Shown in pieces: positions 46,923 to 56,400 of a DNA stretch of 64,000 nt (the first letter of the stretch is position 1; every line of letters begins with the position of its first letter). The stretch lies in the NCBI RefSeq assembly GCF_009925085.1, contig NZ_JAABNR010000003.1:124001-188000 (forward strand), written 5' to 3'. Source of the stretch: Stagnihabitans tardus. Lineage in GTDB: Bacteria; Pseudomonadota; Alphaproteobacteria; Rhodobacterales; Rhodobacteraceae. The notes under the pieces are model-generated. The model saw only the letters and a list, made by a program, of their open reading frames with translations. It searched no databases and was not told where the DNA came from. The position numbers and the translations under genes are program-made.

Positions 46923-47939
46923 ATGCGTGTCTCGCTTGCGGCTTTCTTCCTCTGGCTGGGGTCGCTGATGGCGGCCCCGGCGCAAGTGCTTGATTTCGCC
47001 GAGCTTCCCGATTGGGACGCCGACAACCACCTGGAAGCCTTCGAGACATTCCTGAAAACCTGTGACATGCTGGATCAGCCCGACTGGGCGCCGATCTGCA
47101 AGCTGGCCGCCACGGTGGACCCAAACCCAACGGCGGCGCGCGACTTCTTCGAACTGCTGTTCCGGCCGGTGCTTTTGGGTCATCCGCCGGCTCTGTTCAC
47201 CGGCTATTACGAGCCGGTGCTTCAGGGCTCCCCGGTGCGGACGGCGCGGTTTCAATGGCCGATCTACCGCCGCCCGCCCGAGCTGCGCGACGGCATGACC
47301 TGGTATGACCGCGCGACTATCGAAAGCGGCATCCTGAGGGGGCGCGGGCTGGAGATCGCCTGGCTCGACGACCCGGTCGATGTGTTTTTCCTGCATATCC
47401 AAGGCTCTGGCCGGATCCAGATGCCGGATGGCACGATGTTGCGGGTGGGTTATGCCGGGCGCAACGGCCATGCCTACCGCTCCATCGGCTCGGTCCTGGT
47501 GGCGCGGGGGGCCCTGTCGCAGCACAACCTTTCGGCGCAAAGCATCGCGGCCTGGGTTCGCGCCAATCCCCAGGCCGGGGCGCAGGTCTTGAACCAGAAC
47601 CCGTCCTATATCTTCTTCCGCAAGCTCGGCCTGACCGACGACCAAGGCCCCATCGGCGCCATGGGCCGGTCGATCACCGCCATGCGCTCGGTCGCCGTGG
47701 ACCCCGCCTTCGTCCCTCTGGGCACCCCGGTCTGGATCGAGAAATCCGGCGCCGACCCCCTGAACCGCCTGATGATCGCCCAGGACACCGGAGGCGCCAT
47801 CAAGGGCGCCCAACGCGCCGATATCTTCTTCGGCTCGGGTCACGCGGCGGGCCTCGCCGCGGGCACGGTCAAGGACGGCGGGCGGCTGGTCATGCTCCTC
47901 CCCATCGACCGCGCCTTCGCGCTTGCACCCGACGAATGA
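46923..47939 (+). CDS. mltA: Membrane-bound lytic murein transglycosylase A
   Basis: A 338-residue peptidoglycan lytic transglycosylase. It has an N-terminal signal peptide (MRVSLAAFFLWLGSLMAAPAQ) with no clear lipobox. FTGYYEPVLQGS, FFLHIQGSGRIQMPDG, the NPSYIFFRKL segment, VDPAFVPLGTPVWIE and LMIAQDTGGAIKGAQRADIFFG (holding the catalytic aspartate) are MltA family motifs. It overlaps the Smr gene by 4 bp (ATGA). Confidence 0.95.
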   Translation: MRVSLAAFFLWLGSLMAAPAQVLDFAELPDWDADNHLEAFETFLKTCDMLDQPDWAPICKLAATVDPNPTAARDFFELLFRPVLLGHPPALFTGYYEPVLQGSPVRTARFQWPIYRRPPELRDGMTWYDRATIESGILRGRGLEIAWLDDPVDVFFLHIQGSGRIQMPDGTMLRVGYAGRNGHAYRSIGSVLVARGALSQHNLSAQSIAAWVRANPQAGAQVLNQNPSYIFFRKLGLTDDQGPIGAMGRSITAMRSVAVDPAFVPLGTPVWIEKSGADPLNRLMIAQDTGGAIKGAQRADIFFGSGHAAGLAAGTVKDGGRLVMLLPIDRAFALAPDE

Positions 47940-48541
47940 AGCGCCGCGCCCTCTCTGACGACGAAAAGGACCTCTGGTCCCAGGTCGCCCGCACGATCCA
48001 GCGGGCCGAGACCCATATCCGCGCCGAGAAGATGGCGAAGATCTTCGCCCCAAAGACCAAGCCCCTGCCCGAGCCGATCCAGCCCCGCGCGCCGAAGACC
48101 CTCTTCGAGGCCTTCCGCCTGGGCGAAAAGGCCAAGCCCGCCAAGCCCAAACCCTGGGAGCCCCTGACCCCGGCCGAACACCTCGCCCAGGCGCCCGTCC
48201 AGATGGATGCCAAGAAGCATTCCCAGATGACGCGCGGCAAGCTCGACCCCGAGGCGCGGATCGACCTGCATGGCATGACGCTCGCCGAGGCCCATCCCGA
48301 GCTGATCCGCTTCATCCTCAACGCCCAGACGGCGGGGCTGCGGCTGGTGCTGGTGATCACCGGCAAGGGCAAGCAGGGGCCGGACCACGGCCCGATCCCG
48401 CAGCGCATGGGCGTGTTGCGCCACCAGGTCCCGCATTGGCTGCACATGGCGCCCCTTGGCCCCGCCGTGCTGCAAGTGCGCGAGGCGCATCTGAAACACG
48501 GCGGCGGCGGCGCCTATTACGTCTATCTTCGGAAACGCTGA
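47936..48541 (+). CDS. Smr domain protein
   Basis: A 201-residue protein with a basic N-terminal half and a C-terminal Smr (MutS2-related) domain with RIDLHGMTLAEAHPELIRFI and LVLVITGKGKQG. Stand-alone Smr proteins can be nucleases or nucleic-acid binding proteins; recent work on SmrB links some to mRNA cleavage at collided ribosomes. Which applies here is not decidable. It follows mltA in the same transcript and ends directly against a convergent lipoprotein gene. Confidence 0.9.
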   Translation: MKRRALSDDEKDLWSQVARTIQRAETHIRAEKMAKIFAPKTKPLPEPIQPRAPKTLFEAFRLGEKAKPAKPKPWEPLTPAEHLAQAPVQMDAKKHSQMTRGKLDPEARIDLHGMTLAEAHPELIRFILNAQTAGLRLVLVITGKGKQGPDHGPIPQRMGVLRHQVPHWLHMAPLGPAVLQVREAHLKHGGGGAYYVYLRKR

Positions 48542-49597
48542 CTACTGGATGACCGGCCGCAGGATCACCTGCGTCACATTCCGCACCGACAGCACCACCA
48601 TGGGCAAAAGCCCCGCCGAGGCTCCGTCGCTTTCCACCAGCGCCTGGACCGCCCCCGTCTGGTTCAAAAGCGAGATCAGCGCGGGCGAGTTGCCCAGGTT
48701 GAAATGCCCATCCCCGGCATTGAAGGCGCCGATATCGACCAGCGTCACCTTCAGATCCGCGACCTCCGAGACGTCCTGAAGGTTCCCCAGCCGCGCCCTT
48801 TCGCCGCTGATCAGGCCCGACAGCCGCAAGGCCTTGTCCTTTTGCGAGGTGAAGATGATGAAGGGCTGCGGCAGGCGCCCGATCCGCTCGGCCAGGCTGC
48901 GGAAGACATCGACATCCAGGTCCGGCGAGATCAGCATCACCCCGCTCACCCGGTCCAGCGTCGCGCGGTCCCCCGCGATGGAGAGCTGCCGCAGGACCTC
49001 GACCGCGATCGAGGTGCCCATCGAATGCGCCACGATGACGATGCGCCTGGCCCCGGCCTGTCGCAGCTCTTGCAAGAGGCTCTCCAACCCATCCCGGGCA
49101 AAAAGCGCGGAATCGCGGTCATAGGCATAGCCCGCCACCGTCCCGCGTGAGGGCCAGGAATAGCTGACCAGGGTCGCCGGGATCTTGAAGTCATGCCCGA
49201 GCTGGGTCATGCGATACAGCCCCTCGGCGAAGTTGGTGTTATAGCCATGGACAAAGACCATGGCCTCGCCATTCGACCGCGCCAAGGCCGCCGCCAGATC
49301 GCCGCGAAAGGCCGAACCGCTGTCATAGTGACGCTTTCCGGTCACCACGAAGTCCTTCAACGGGTCCTGACCGTAGGTGATCTCTCCCGGCAAATGCTCG
49401 GGCGGGACCGCCACGTCATAGCGCGCCAGCCCCAGGGTGCCGCTGCGGTCGAAGCTGGTCGGATCGCCATTCGCATCGAAGCTGCGCGTCGTGCCGACAT
49501 AGATCGCCCGGCTGGGGGAAGGAGAGGGCGAGAACCCGAGCTCGCCCCTTGGCGTGCACGAGGCCAGAACCAGGATGAGGAGGAGCCTATAGAACAT
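48542..49597 (-). CDS. Alpha/beta-hydrolase lipoprotein (DUF900-like)
   Basis: A 351-residue protein with a lipoprotein signal ([14 protein letters not shown]; lipobox cysteine C14). It has an alpha/beta-hydrolase fold: [31 protein letters not shown] and the nucleophile elbow [16 protein letters not shown], with [10 protein letters not shown] and GHFNLGNSP later. This resembles the DUF900 family of predicted esterases; substrate unknown. The start overlaps the end of hslU by 11 bp, which suggests translational coupling. Confidence 0.8.
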   Translation of the reverse strand: MFYRLLLILVLASCTPRGELGFSPSPSPSRAIYVGTTRSFDANGDPTSFDRSGTLGLARYDVAVPPEHLPGEITYGQDPLKDFVVTGKRHYDSGSAFRGDLAAALARSNGEAMVFVHGYNTNFAEGLYRMTQLGHDFKIPATLVSYSWPSRGTVAGYAYDRDSALFARDGLESLLQELRQAGARRIVIVAHSMGTSIAVEVLRQLSIAGDRATLDRVSGVMLISPDLDVDVFRSLAERIGRLPQPFIIFTSQKDKALRLSGLISGERARLGNLQDVSEVADLKVTLVDIGAFNAGDGHFNLGNSPALISLLNQTGAVQALVESDGASAGLLPMVVLSVRNVTQVILRPVIQ

Positions 49598-50867
49598 AGC
49601 GGCTGATATCCGTAGACCGGGCGAGCGCGCCGATATGTGTCTCGACAAAGGCGGAATCGACGGTAATTTCCTCGCCCGAGCGGTCGGGTGCGCTGAAACT
49701 GATCTCTTCGAAGACCCGCTCCATCACCGTGTAAAGCCTGCGGGCGCCGATGTTCTCGACGCTGCGGTTGACCTCGGCCGCAATCGAGGCCAGGGCCGCG
49801 ATGCCGCTTTCGGTGAAGGTCACCGTCACATCCTCGGTCGCCAGCAGCGCTTTGTACTGCCGTGTCAGAGCGTTCTCCGTCTCGGTCAGGATGCGGACGA
49901 AATCGCCCTCGGTCAGGGGTTGCAGCTCCACCCTTATCGGCAGACGCCCCTGAAGCTCCGGCAAAAGGTCCGAGGGTTTGGCGATGTGAAAGGCTCCGGA
50001 GGCGATGAACAGGATATGATCGGTCTTCACAGGCCCATGCTTGGTCGAAACCGTCGTCCCCTCGATCAAGGGCAGCAGGTCGCGCTGCACCCCCTCGCGC
50101 GAGACATCCGCCCCCCGCCGCTCCGCCCCGGCGCAGATCTTGTCGATCTCGTCCAGGAAGACGATCCCGCCATTCTGCACCGCATCCAAGGCGGCGGCCT
50201 TCACCGCCTCGTCATCCAGGAGCTTGTCGGCCTCCTGCCCCAGCAGGAGGTCGTAACTGTCCGCCACCCTGACCTTCTTCCGCTTGGTCCGCCCGCCAAA
50301 GGCCTTGAAGAGGTCCTGAAGCCCCTGCATCTGCTCCGCCCCCGGCATCATGACCGGAGCGGCTTCTTCGACCTCGACCTCGATTTCCTTGTCGTCGAGC
50401 TCGCCCCGCCGCAGTTTCCCCCGGAACATCTCGCGGGTCTGCTCGCGCGCCTCCTTGCCGGCGAGCGCCTCGATCACACGCTCCTCCGCTGCCGCCTGGG
50501 CCCGGGCGCGCACCTCATCCCGCATCCGGGCGCGCGTGTCGACGATGGCCACATCGACCAGGTCGCGGATGATGCTGTCGACATCGCGGCCGACATAGCC
50601 CACTTCGGTGAACTTCGTCGCCTCGACCTTCAGAAACGGAGCCTTCGCCAACCGCGCCAACCTGCGGGCAATCTCGGTCTTGCCCACCCCGGTCGGCCCG
50701 ATCATCAGGATGTTCTTGGGATAGACCTCATCGCGCAGATCATCCCCCAGCCGCTTACGCCGCCACCGGTTGCGCAAAGCCACCGCGACGGCTCGCTTGG
50801 CCGCCGCCTGGCCGATGATGAAACGGTCCAATTCGCTGACAATCTCGCGCGGGGTCAGGTCGGTCAT
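49587..50867 (-). CDS. hslU: ATP-dependent protease ATPase subunit HslU (ClpY)
   Basis: A 426-residue AAA+ unfoldase feeding the HslV peptidase. [34 protein letters not shown] is the family N-terminus, Walker A GPTGVGKT is at residues 57-64, [17 protein letters not shown] holds the pore-loop region, [13 protein letters not shown] is Walker B, and it ends STDISRYVL, the C-terminal tail that docks into HslV. It is normally directly downstream of hslV; here a BrnTA pair on the opposite strand separates them by about 690 bp. Confidence 0.98.
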   Translation of the reverse strand: MTDLTPREIVSELDRFIIGQAAAKRAVAVALRNRWRRKRLGDDLRDEVYPKNILMIGPTGVGKTEIARRLARLAKAPFLKVEATKFTEVGYVGRDVDSIIRDLVDVAIVDTRARMRDEVRARAQAAAEERVIEALAGKEAREQTREMFRGKLRRGELDDKEIEVEVEEAAPVMMPGAEQMQGLQDLFKAFGGRTKRKKVRVADSYDLLLGQEADKLLDDEAVKAAALDAVQNGGIVFLDEIDKICAGAERRGADVSREGVQRDLLPLIEGTTVSTKHGPVKTDHILFIASGAFHIAKPSDLLPELQGRLPIRVELQPLTEGDFVRILTETENALTRQYKALLATEDVTVTFTESGIAALASIAAEVNRSVENIGARRLYTVMERVFEEISFSAPDRSGEEITVDSAFVETHIGALARSTDISRYVL

Positions 50868-50925
50868 GGGTCACCTCCAGAGGTCCAGATGTAAGGGGCA
50901 GAGGAGGAAAGGCCAAGGGCGAGAT

Positions 50926-50959
50926 TTGTATTGACGTGGTGTATATACAAGTGATAGCC
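50926..50959 (+). promoter_or_regulatory. Promoter/operator candidate for brnTA
   Basis: TTGACG at 50931-50936 with a weak -10 (GATAGC, 16-bp spacing). Overlapping this are the perfect 10-bp palindrome TGTATATACA (50940-50949) and an inverted pair TTGTAT (50926-50931) / ATACAA (50945-50950). BrnA is a ribbon-helix-helix autorepressor in its family, so this is a plausible site. Confidence 0.45.
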
Positions 50960-51010
50960 TTTCGCATAACCCAAGAGCTGGGAGTACCAGCGATAAAAAA
51001 GGAGGCAGGA

Positions 51011-51085
51011 ATGACAGGCGCAGGAAGGTTAAAGGAACCTATCAATGTTCGAATGGGACGAAACCAAGCGCCTCAAGGCGCTTGA
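51011..51085 (+). CDS. Possible leader peptide upstream of brnT
   Basis: A 24-codon frame (MTGAGRLKEPINVRMGRNQA and so on) preceded by a very strong ribosome-binding site (AAAGGAGG, 5-6 nt before the ATG). It overlaps brnT in another frame, ending 41 bp inside it. It could couple translation into brnT or be incidental. No homology is recognised. Confidence 0.25.
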   Translation: MTGAGRLKEPINVRMGRNQAPQGA

Positions 51086-51326
51086 GAAGCACGGGATCGA
51101 CTTTCGTGACGCTGCCGAAATCTTTTTGGGCCCCTATCTCGAAGTGGCCGCACGCAGCGAGGTCGAAGAACGCCGATACGCCATCGCACCTTTGGGAGGC
51201 CGGATCATCTGTGTGGTCTTTACGATGCGCGGCGACACGATCCGGATCATAACCGCCAGGGCGGCCAGGACAAATGAACGAGAACACTATCAAGCGCTAT
51301 ACGATCGAGGAGATCCGCAAGGCTAA
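51045..51326 (+). CDS. brnT: BrnT family type II toxin (RelE-fold ribonuclease)
   Basis: A 93-residue toxin starting MFEWDETKRLKALEKHGIDFRDAAEIFLG, the BrnT pattern, with RYAIAPLGGRIICVVFTMRGDTIRIITARAART as the core. BrnT blocks translation by RNA cleavage and is neutralised by BrnA. AAAGGA lies 8 nt upstream of the ATG. Overlaps brnA by 53 bp in a different frame, the usual toxin-first order. The pair lies between hslU and hslV on the opposite strand to both. Confidence 0.92.
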   Translation: MFEWDETKRLKALEKHGIDFRDAAEIFLGPYLEVAARSEVEERRYAIAPLGGRIICVVFTMRGDTIRIITARAARTNEREHYQALYDRGDPQG

Positions 51327-51564
51327 GGGCCAGACAGATTGGGATCGTCTTGCCACGGCCCCCGATCCCGGCCCTGATCCCGACGACATCGAGGTCGACT
51401 GGGCCACGGCTCGCATCGTCACGCCGGAGCCGAAGCAGGCCTTGTCGATCCGTCTCGACAAGGACCTGATCGACTTCTTCAAAGACCAGGGCAAGGGCTA
51501 TCAGACCCGGATCAACGCGGTCCTGCGGGCCTATATGGAGGCGCAGAAAGGCCTCAGGCGCTGA
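51274..51564 (+). CDS. brnA: BrnA family antitoxin
   Basis: A 96-residue antitoxin with an acidic N-terminal half ([30 protein letters not shown]) and a C-terminal ribbon-helix-helix DNA-binding part ([38 protein letters not shown]). This is the BrnA layout. It binds BrnT and represses its own promoter. The last 11 bp overlap the 3' end of convergent hslV, so the inserted module abuts hslV without a terminator. Confidence 0.92.
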   Translation: MNENTIKRYTIEEIRKAKGQTDWDRLATAPDPGPDPDDIEVDWATARIVTPEPKQALSIRLDKDLIDFFKDQGKGYQTRINAVLRAYMEAQKGLRR

Positions 51565-52099
51565 TCCGCTCCACGGTCAGGTTGCCATTGGTATAGACGC
51601 AGATATCCGCCGCAATCGCCATGGCCTTGCGCGCCACGGCCTCGGCCGGCAGGTCGCTGTCCATCAAGGCCCGCGCCGCCGCGAGCGCGTAATTCCCGCC
51701 CGAGCCGATGGCGGCCACGTCATTCTCCGGCTCCAGCACGTCGCCCGCCCCGGTCAGGACGTAAAGCCCCTCCCCATCGGTCACGATCAGCATGGCCTCC
51801 AGGTTCCGCAAGTACTTGTCCATTCGCCAGTCCTTGGCGAGCTCGACGCAGGCCCGCGCCAAGGGGACGGAGCCTTCGAGCTTCTTCTCCAGCCGTTCCA
51901 AGAGCGTAAAGGCATCCGCCGTCGATCCCGCAAAGCCGCAGACCACGCCCGACCCGATCCGCCGCACCTTGCGCGCCGTGCCCTTGATCACCGTCTGGCC
52001 CAAGCTCACCTGGCCATCGCCCGCCACCACGACCTCACCCCCCTTGCGCACCGCAAGGATCGTCGTGCCATGCCACCCGGGAAACTTGTCGTCTGCCAT
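51554..52099 (-). CDS. hslV: ATP-dependent protease peptidase subunit HslV (ClpQ)
   Basis: A 181-residue proteasome-type N-terminal threonine peptidase. [39 protein letters not shown] is the family start, with the nucleophile expected at T12 after cleavage of the leader. [30 protein letters not shown] and [14 protein letters not shown] follow. The unfoldase HslU lies about 690 bp downstream past brnTA. Confidence 0.97.
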   Translation of the reverse strand: MADDKFPGWHGTTILAVRKGGEVVVAGDGQVSLGQTVIKGTARKVRRIGSGVVCGFAGSTADAFTLLERLEKKLEGSVPLARACVELAKDWRMDKYLRNLEAMLIVTDGEGLYVLTGAGDVLEPENDVAAIGSGGNYALAAARALMDSDLPAEAVARKAMAIAADICVYTNGNLTVERISA

Positions 52100-52166
52100 A
52101 TTGCCGCCTCCTGCTATGACTTCCTATATGCGGAAGGCGAAGGCCAACGGCAACCGGGAGGCGGGG

Positions 52167-53075
52167 ATGCGGCTCTATTTCTACCTCAAGCCGCCGGCTC
52201 GTGCCCGCCTGGCAAGGCGTGAGAACACCATGCCCGCCCGTGTCATCGCCGCCGTCCAGGGCGCGGGCTGGCAGGTCACGATCTGCCCCGAGGCCGAGCG
52301 CCCCGATATCCCCCACCGCGACGGCTATCACATGGTGGTCAACAACGAACCCGAGGGCCCGCGCTGCCTGACGCTCCGCCCGGCAGGGTTCGAGCCCTTC
52401 TGGCAGATCCAGCCCACCAACCGCCGCTGGGACTGGGAGACGGCGAGCCTCGACTATACCCCTCAGGATGTCCCGCAAGAGCGCATCGACACCTTTCTCG
52501 CCAACTGGCGCAAGCATGTGCTGAAGGGCCTGGCACCGCAGGAGGGCCGCCACATCCTTGCCCCCCTGCAAGGCAAGCTGACCGAGACGCGGTCCTTCCA
52601 GTCGGCCAGCCCGCTGGTCATGCTGGACGAGACCCTGCGCCACTGGCCCGACCGGAAGGTGATCGCCACGACCCATCCCTCCGAGGCCTATGGCGAGGAC
52701 GAGACCGAGGCGCTGCAGGGCCTGGCGCGGAGCTATCCCAGGCTCTCGGTGGAGCCCGCCAGCGATGCGCTTCTGGCCGGGGCCGCGCTGGTGGTCACGC
52801 AAAATTCGACGGTCGCCTTCAAGGGCTTTCTCCTGGACAAGCCCGCGATGCTTTGGGCGCGGATCGATTGGCACCATGTCGCGGCCTCGGTGCCGCGCGA
52901 CGGGGTGCAAAGGGCCTTTGCCGAGGCCGAAAAGCCCCAGGACTTCGGCCGCTACCTGTTTTGGTATCTGCGCCACCAATCGCTTTGCGCTTGGGATGAT
53001 CACCCGCGCGGCATCCTCTGGCGGCTGCGGGCTTTGGGCTGGCCCGTCGCAGAGCCCAAACCGGGTTCCAAATGA
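52167..53075 (+). CDS. Uncharacterised protein resembling capsule polysaccharide (KpsS/KpsC-like) glycosyltransferases
   Basis: A 302-residue protein. The C-terminal part SDALLAGAALVVTQNSTVAFKGFLLDKPAML resembles the donor-binding stretch of capsule polysaccharide synthesis proteins, and WPDRKVIATTHPSEAYG fits the preceding strand. It contains many tryptophans and no signal peptide. I place the start at ATG 52167 after GGGAGGCGGGG; upstream ATGs at 52128 and 52116 are in frame but less well spaced. Divergent from hslV and followed by a strong terminator shared with trxA. No polysaccharide genes are adjacent, so function is uncertain. Confidence 0.5.
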   Translation: MRLYFYLKPPARARLARRENTMPARVIAAVQGAGWQVTICPEAERPDIPHRDGYHMVVNNEPEGPRCLTLRPAGFEPFWQIQPTNRRWDWETASLDYTPQDVPQERIDTFLANWRKHVLKGLAPQEGRHILAPLQGKLTETRSFQSASPLVMLDETLRHWPDRKVIATTHPSEAYGEDETEALQGLARSYPRLSVEPASDALLAGAALVVTQNSTVAFKGFLLDKPAMLWARIDWHHVAASVPRDGVQRAFAEAEKPQDFGRYLFWYLRHQSLCAWDDHPRGILWRLRALGWPVAEPKPGSK

Positions 53076-53103
53076 AAAAGGCGCCCCGCGAAGGGCGCCT
53101 TTT
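53075..53103. terminator. Bidirectional intrinsic terminator
   Basis: Stem GGCGCCC (53080-53086) / GGGCGCC (53093-53099) with a CGCGAA loop, flanked by AAAAA before and TTTT after. It serves the convergent KpsS-like gene and trxA. Confidence 0.85.
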
Positions 53104-53119
53104 CCGCAAGATCCAGCCC

Positions 53120-53446
53120 TTAGATGGCCGAGTCGATCCAGTTCTTCAGCGCAGCCTTGGGAGCGGCGCCGACCTTGTTCGAGGCCACCTGGCCGTTCTT
53201 GAACAGGAACAGCGAGGGGATGCCGCGCACGCCCAAAGCCGCCGGGCTGTCGGGGTTCTCGTCGACATTGACCTTCACGATCTTGACCTTACCGCCGTAT
53301 TCGGCGGCCAGCTCTTCCAGAGCCGGGCCGATCTGACGGCAGGGGCCGCACCATTCCGCCCAGAAATCGACCACGACCGGCACGTCGGACTGGCGGACTT
53401 CCTTGTCGAAGGTGGAATCGGTCACGGCAACAGTGGCAGCGCCCAT
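53120..53446 (-). CDS. trxA: Thioredoxin
   Basis: A 108-residue thioredoxin with the active site WCGPC at residues 32-36, preceded by VVVDFWAE, and the cis-proline in [15 protein letters not shown]. It reduces disulfides of cytoplasmic proteins using thioredoxin reductase. It lies 33 bp downstream of addA in the same direction and ends at the terminator at 53075-53103. Confidence 0.97.
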   Translation of the reverse strand: MGAATVAVTDSTFDKEVRQSDVPVVVDFWAEWCGPCRQIGPALEELAAEYGGKVKIVKVNVDENPDSPAALGVRGIPSLFLFKNGQVASNKVGAAPKAALKNWIDSAI

Positions 53447-53479
53447 GATAGTTCTCCAATGGAATTCAAGACCCGGAAC

Positions 53480-56400
53480 CTAAGATGCGGGGGTCAGGGC
53501 GTCAAGGTCCACGACATCTTGGGTTACCGGCATTGCAGCAATGTCATGGATCGCCCGGGCGAGGGCCTGGTCCACCAAGGCCCGGGGCAGTTGCATCAAT
53601 TCTCCGGTTTCGGTCCAAAGCACGGCGCAATCGGCCTCTCCCGCCACCTGGCCCACCATCAGCCGATAAGCGCTCATCTGCCGCAGGATGCCTTCGGGCA
53701 CCTCCTCGGGGCGCTTCGGCACGGTCAGGTTCGACTTGAAATCGACGATCAGCCGCCCGGCCAGCCGGTCGATCGACCCCAAGAGCCGCCGCCCGTTCCA
53801 ATCGGCGCTTAGGCTCACCTCCGCCTGACCCGCGAAGACATGGGCGAGGTCGGGGTCCAGGATCAGGGCACTGGCGCGCTCCAGCTGCGCCTCGGCGCCG
53901 AGGCCCTTTGCCACCTGCGGCCAGCTTTCCACCGGATGATCCGGCAGATGCTGCAGCAACAGGTGCAAAGCCGTGCCGCGCGCCTTGGCGGTGTCAGAAT
54001 CCTCCCCCAGCCCCGGCAGCGCCTTGGCCCCGCCGAGGTCCGAGGGCGAGAGCGTCACCTTGGGCCGGTCCATCTTTTCCGCCGGGGCAAAGACCCAGGC
54101 CTCCAGCGGCGCCGGGGTCTCAGCCGCGACGGCTTCGGGGGCCTGAGGCTCCGGCCAGGCCCCATGTTCATGGCGCAGGCCAAAGGGCATCTCTTTCGCC
54201 GCGAGCTTGGCCATGCCCTGGGCGACGATCCCATGCCAGGCCTTCTCGGTCTTCGCCTCCCCGGCGCCGCAGACCACCAGCCAGGACCGCGCCCGGGTGA
54301 GGGCGACATAGAGTAGCCGCAGGTTCTCCTCCGCCTCGCGGGCCTGTTTCCGCTGGATCAGAGCCGAAATCTCGGGTGGAGCCTCGGCGGCGGCGACCTT
54401 GGCAAAGACCCGCCCCTCGGCGTCTTGCAGCATCGCGCCCCGGTCGTTGCCCTTGCGGTCATTGGTCTGCGGCAGGAAGACCACCTCGGCCTCGAGCCCT
54501 TTCGACCCATGCACCGTCATGACCCGGATCCGCCCGCCCGCGCCCTCGGCCTGGCGCTTGACCTGCGCCTCGTCCTGCTCCAGCCAGGAGAGGAACCCCG
54601 TCAGCGAGGGCACCGAGCCCGCCTCATAGGCCAGCGCGAGGTTCAGAAGCTCGTCGATCGCATCCTCCGCCTCATGCCCCAGCCGCGCGATCAACCGCCG
54701 CCGCCCGTCATGCCGGATCAGGGCGCGCTGCAACAGCTCATAGGGCCGCAGAAAGTCCACCCGGTCGCGCAGGTCATGCAGCGCGGCGACGTAAGGGCTG
54801 TCATGGCCCCTTATCGCCTCCCATAGGAAGCCCTGGCGCCGGGTCAGCCGGTAAAGCTCCGCCTCGGTGACCCCGAAAAGCGGAGAGCGCAGGACCGCCG
54901 CCAAGGACAGGTCATCCTCCGGCGTCGCGAGGAATTTCAGCAGCGCAATCAAGTCCTTGACGGCGAGCTCCTCGGTCAGCTCCAGCCGATCCGCCCCCGC
55001 GATGGGCAGGCCGCGCGCCTTGCAGGCTCGGATGACTTCGTCAAACACCGGCCCCCGCGTCTGCACCAGGATCAGCACATCCCCCGGCGTCATGGCGCGA
55101 GAGCCCTCCCGCGTCGGCAAGCGCTCCCCGCGCTTCAGCATCCCGTCGATCTCGGAGGCAATGCCCGCCGCCAGCCGCGCCACGGGATGGGTGTCGCGGA
55201 TCAGGTCGACCGGGTCCTCGAAGGGGACATCCTCCGGCGTCTCGTCATCGGCGATCAGCGGCCAAAGGTCGACCCGCCCGGGCAGAGTGTCATTGGTCGC
55301 CCGATGGCTGACCTCTGCCCCCAGAGCGGCGGGGTCGCGGCCCGCCAGCGCGGCATCGACCAGGTTCAGAATGGCAGGAGAAGAGCGGAAGGAATACTCC
55401 AAGGGCAAGACCTGGAAAACCTGCCGCGCTTCTGTGAAATTCCGCTGGAACAGAGCCTGTTTCTCGTCAAAGGCCGCGACATCGGCGCCCTGGAAAGAGT
55501 AGATCGACTGCTTCTTGTCCCCCACGACAAACAGCGTCCGCCCGCCCTGAGCCGTGCCCTCCCCGGCGGTGAATTCGGCGGTCAAAAGCTCCACCACGCG
55601 CCATTGATCCGGGGAGGTGTCCTGTGCCTCATCGACCAGCACGTGGTCGATGCCACCATCCAGCCGGAACAAAACCCAGGCCGCGACCGAGGGGTCCGAG
55701 AGCAAATCCCGCGCCCGGGCGATCAGGTCGTCGAAATCGAGAACTCCCAAAGCCGCCTTTCGCGCATTCCAGCGCGGCAGGAAGGCCTGCGCGAGACCCG
55801 CCAAGGCAGCCGTCTTCTCGGCGGCAAACAGCGACAGCCTGCGCGGCCGCGCGGCCTCGACCCGCAGCATCAGGGCGTGAAGCCGGGGGAGAAGGTCGCC
55901 GAGCTTGCCCTGCGTGCCCTTGGTCGGGAACTTGGCAAGACGCGCGCCAAAGGGCGCCGCCGCCTTGGCGCCGAAAAGGAAAAGGTCCTCCAGCGCCTGA
56001 AGGGTCGCAAGATCGGGGGCCCAGGGGAGAAGCCGCGTCAGGGCTTCCGCATCCTCGACATCGGTCTTCAGGCCGGTGGCGAGTATCGGGATCATCGCGG
56101 CCAGAAGGTCGGCCTCATCGCCCAGGAAGACCCGCGCCAGAAGCGCCTCGGCACTGTCGGGGGGGAAGGGGTTGGCGTCGAAGCCCTTTGGATGCCGCGC
56201 GATTTCCGACAGAAGATCGGGGAAGCCGTCGCCCGGGAAATAGCGCGCAGCGCGGGTCAGGGGGGCGGGATCCTCTGTCGCCATCTCCTCCAGGATATCG
56301 GCGCGCAGCATCTTTGTGGCGCGGTCGTCCATCTCGGCGAAACCGGGCGAGACCCCGGCCTCCAGCGGAAAACGCCGGAGCAGAGACGCACAGAAGGAGT

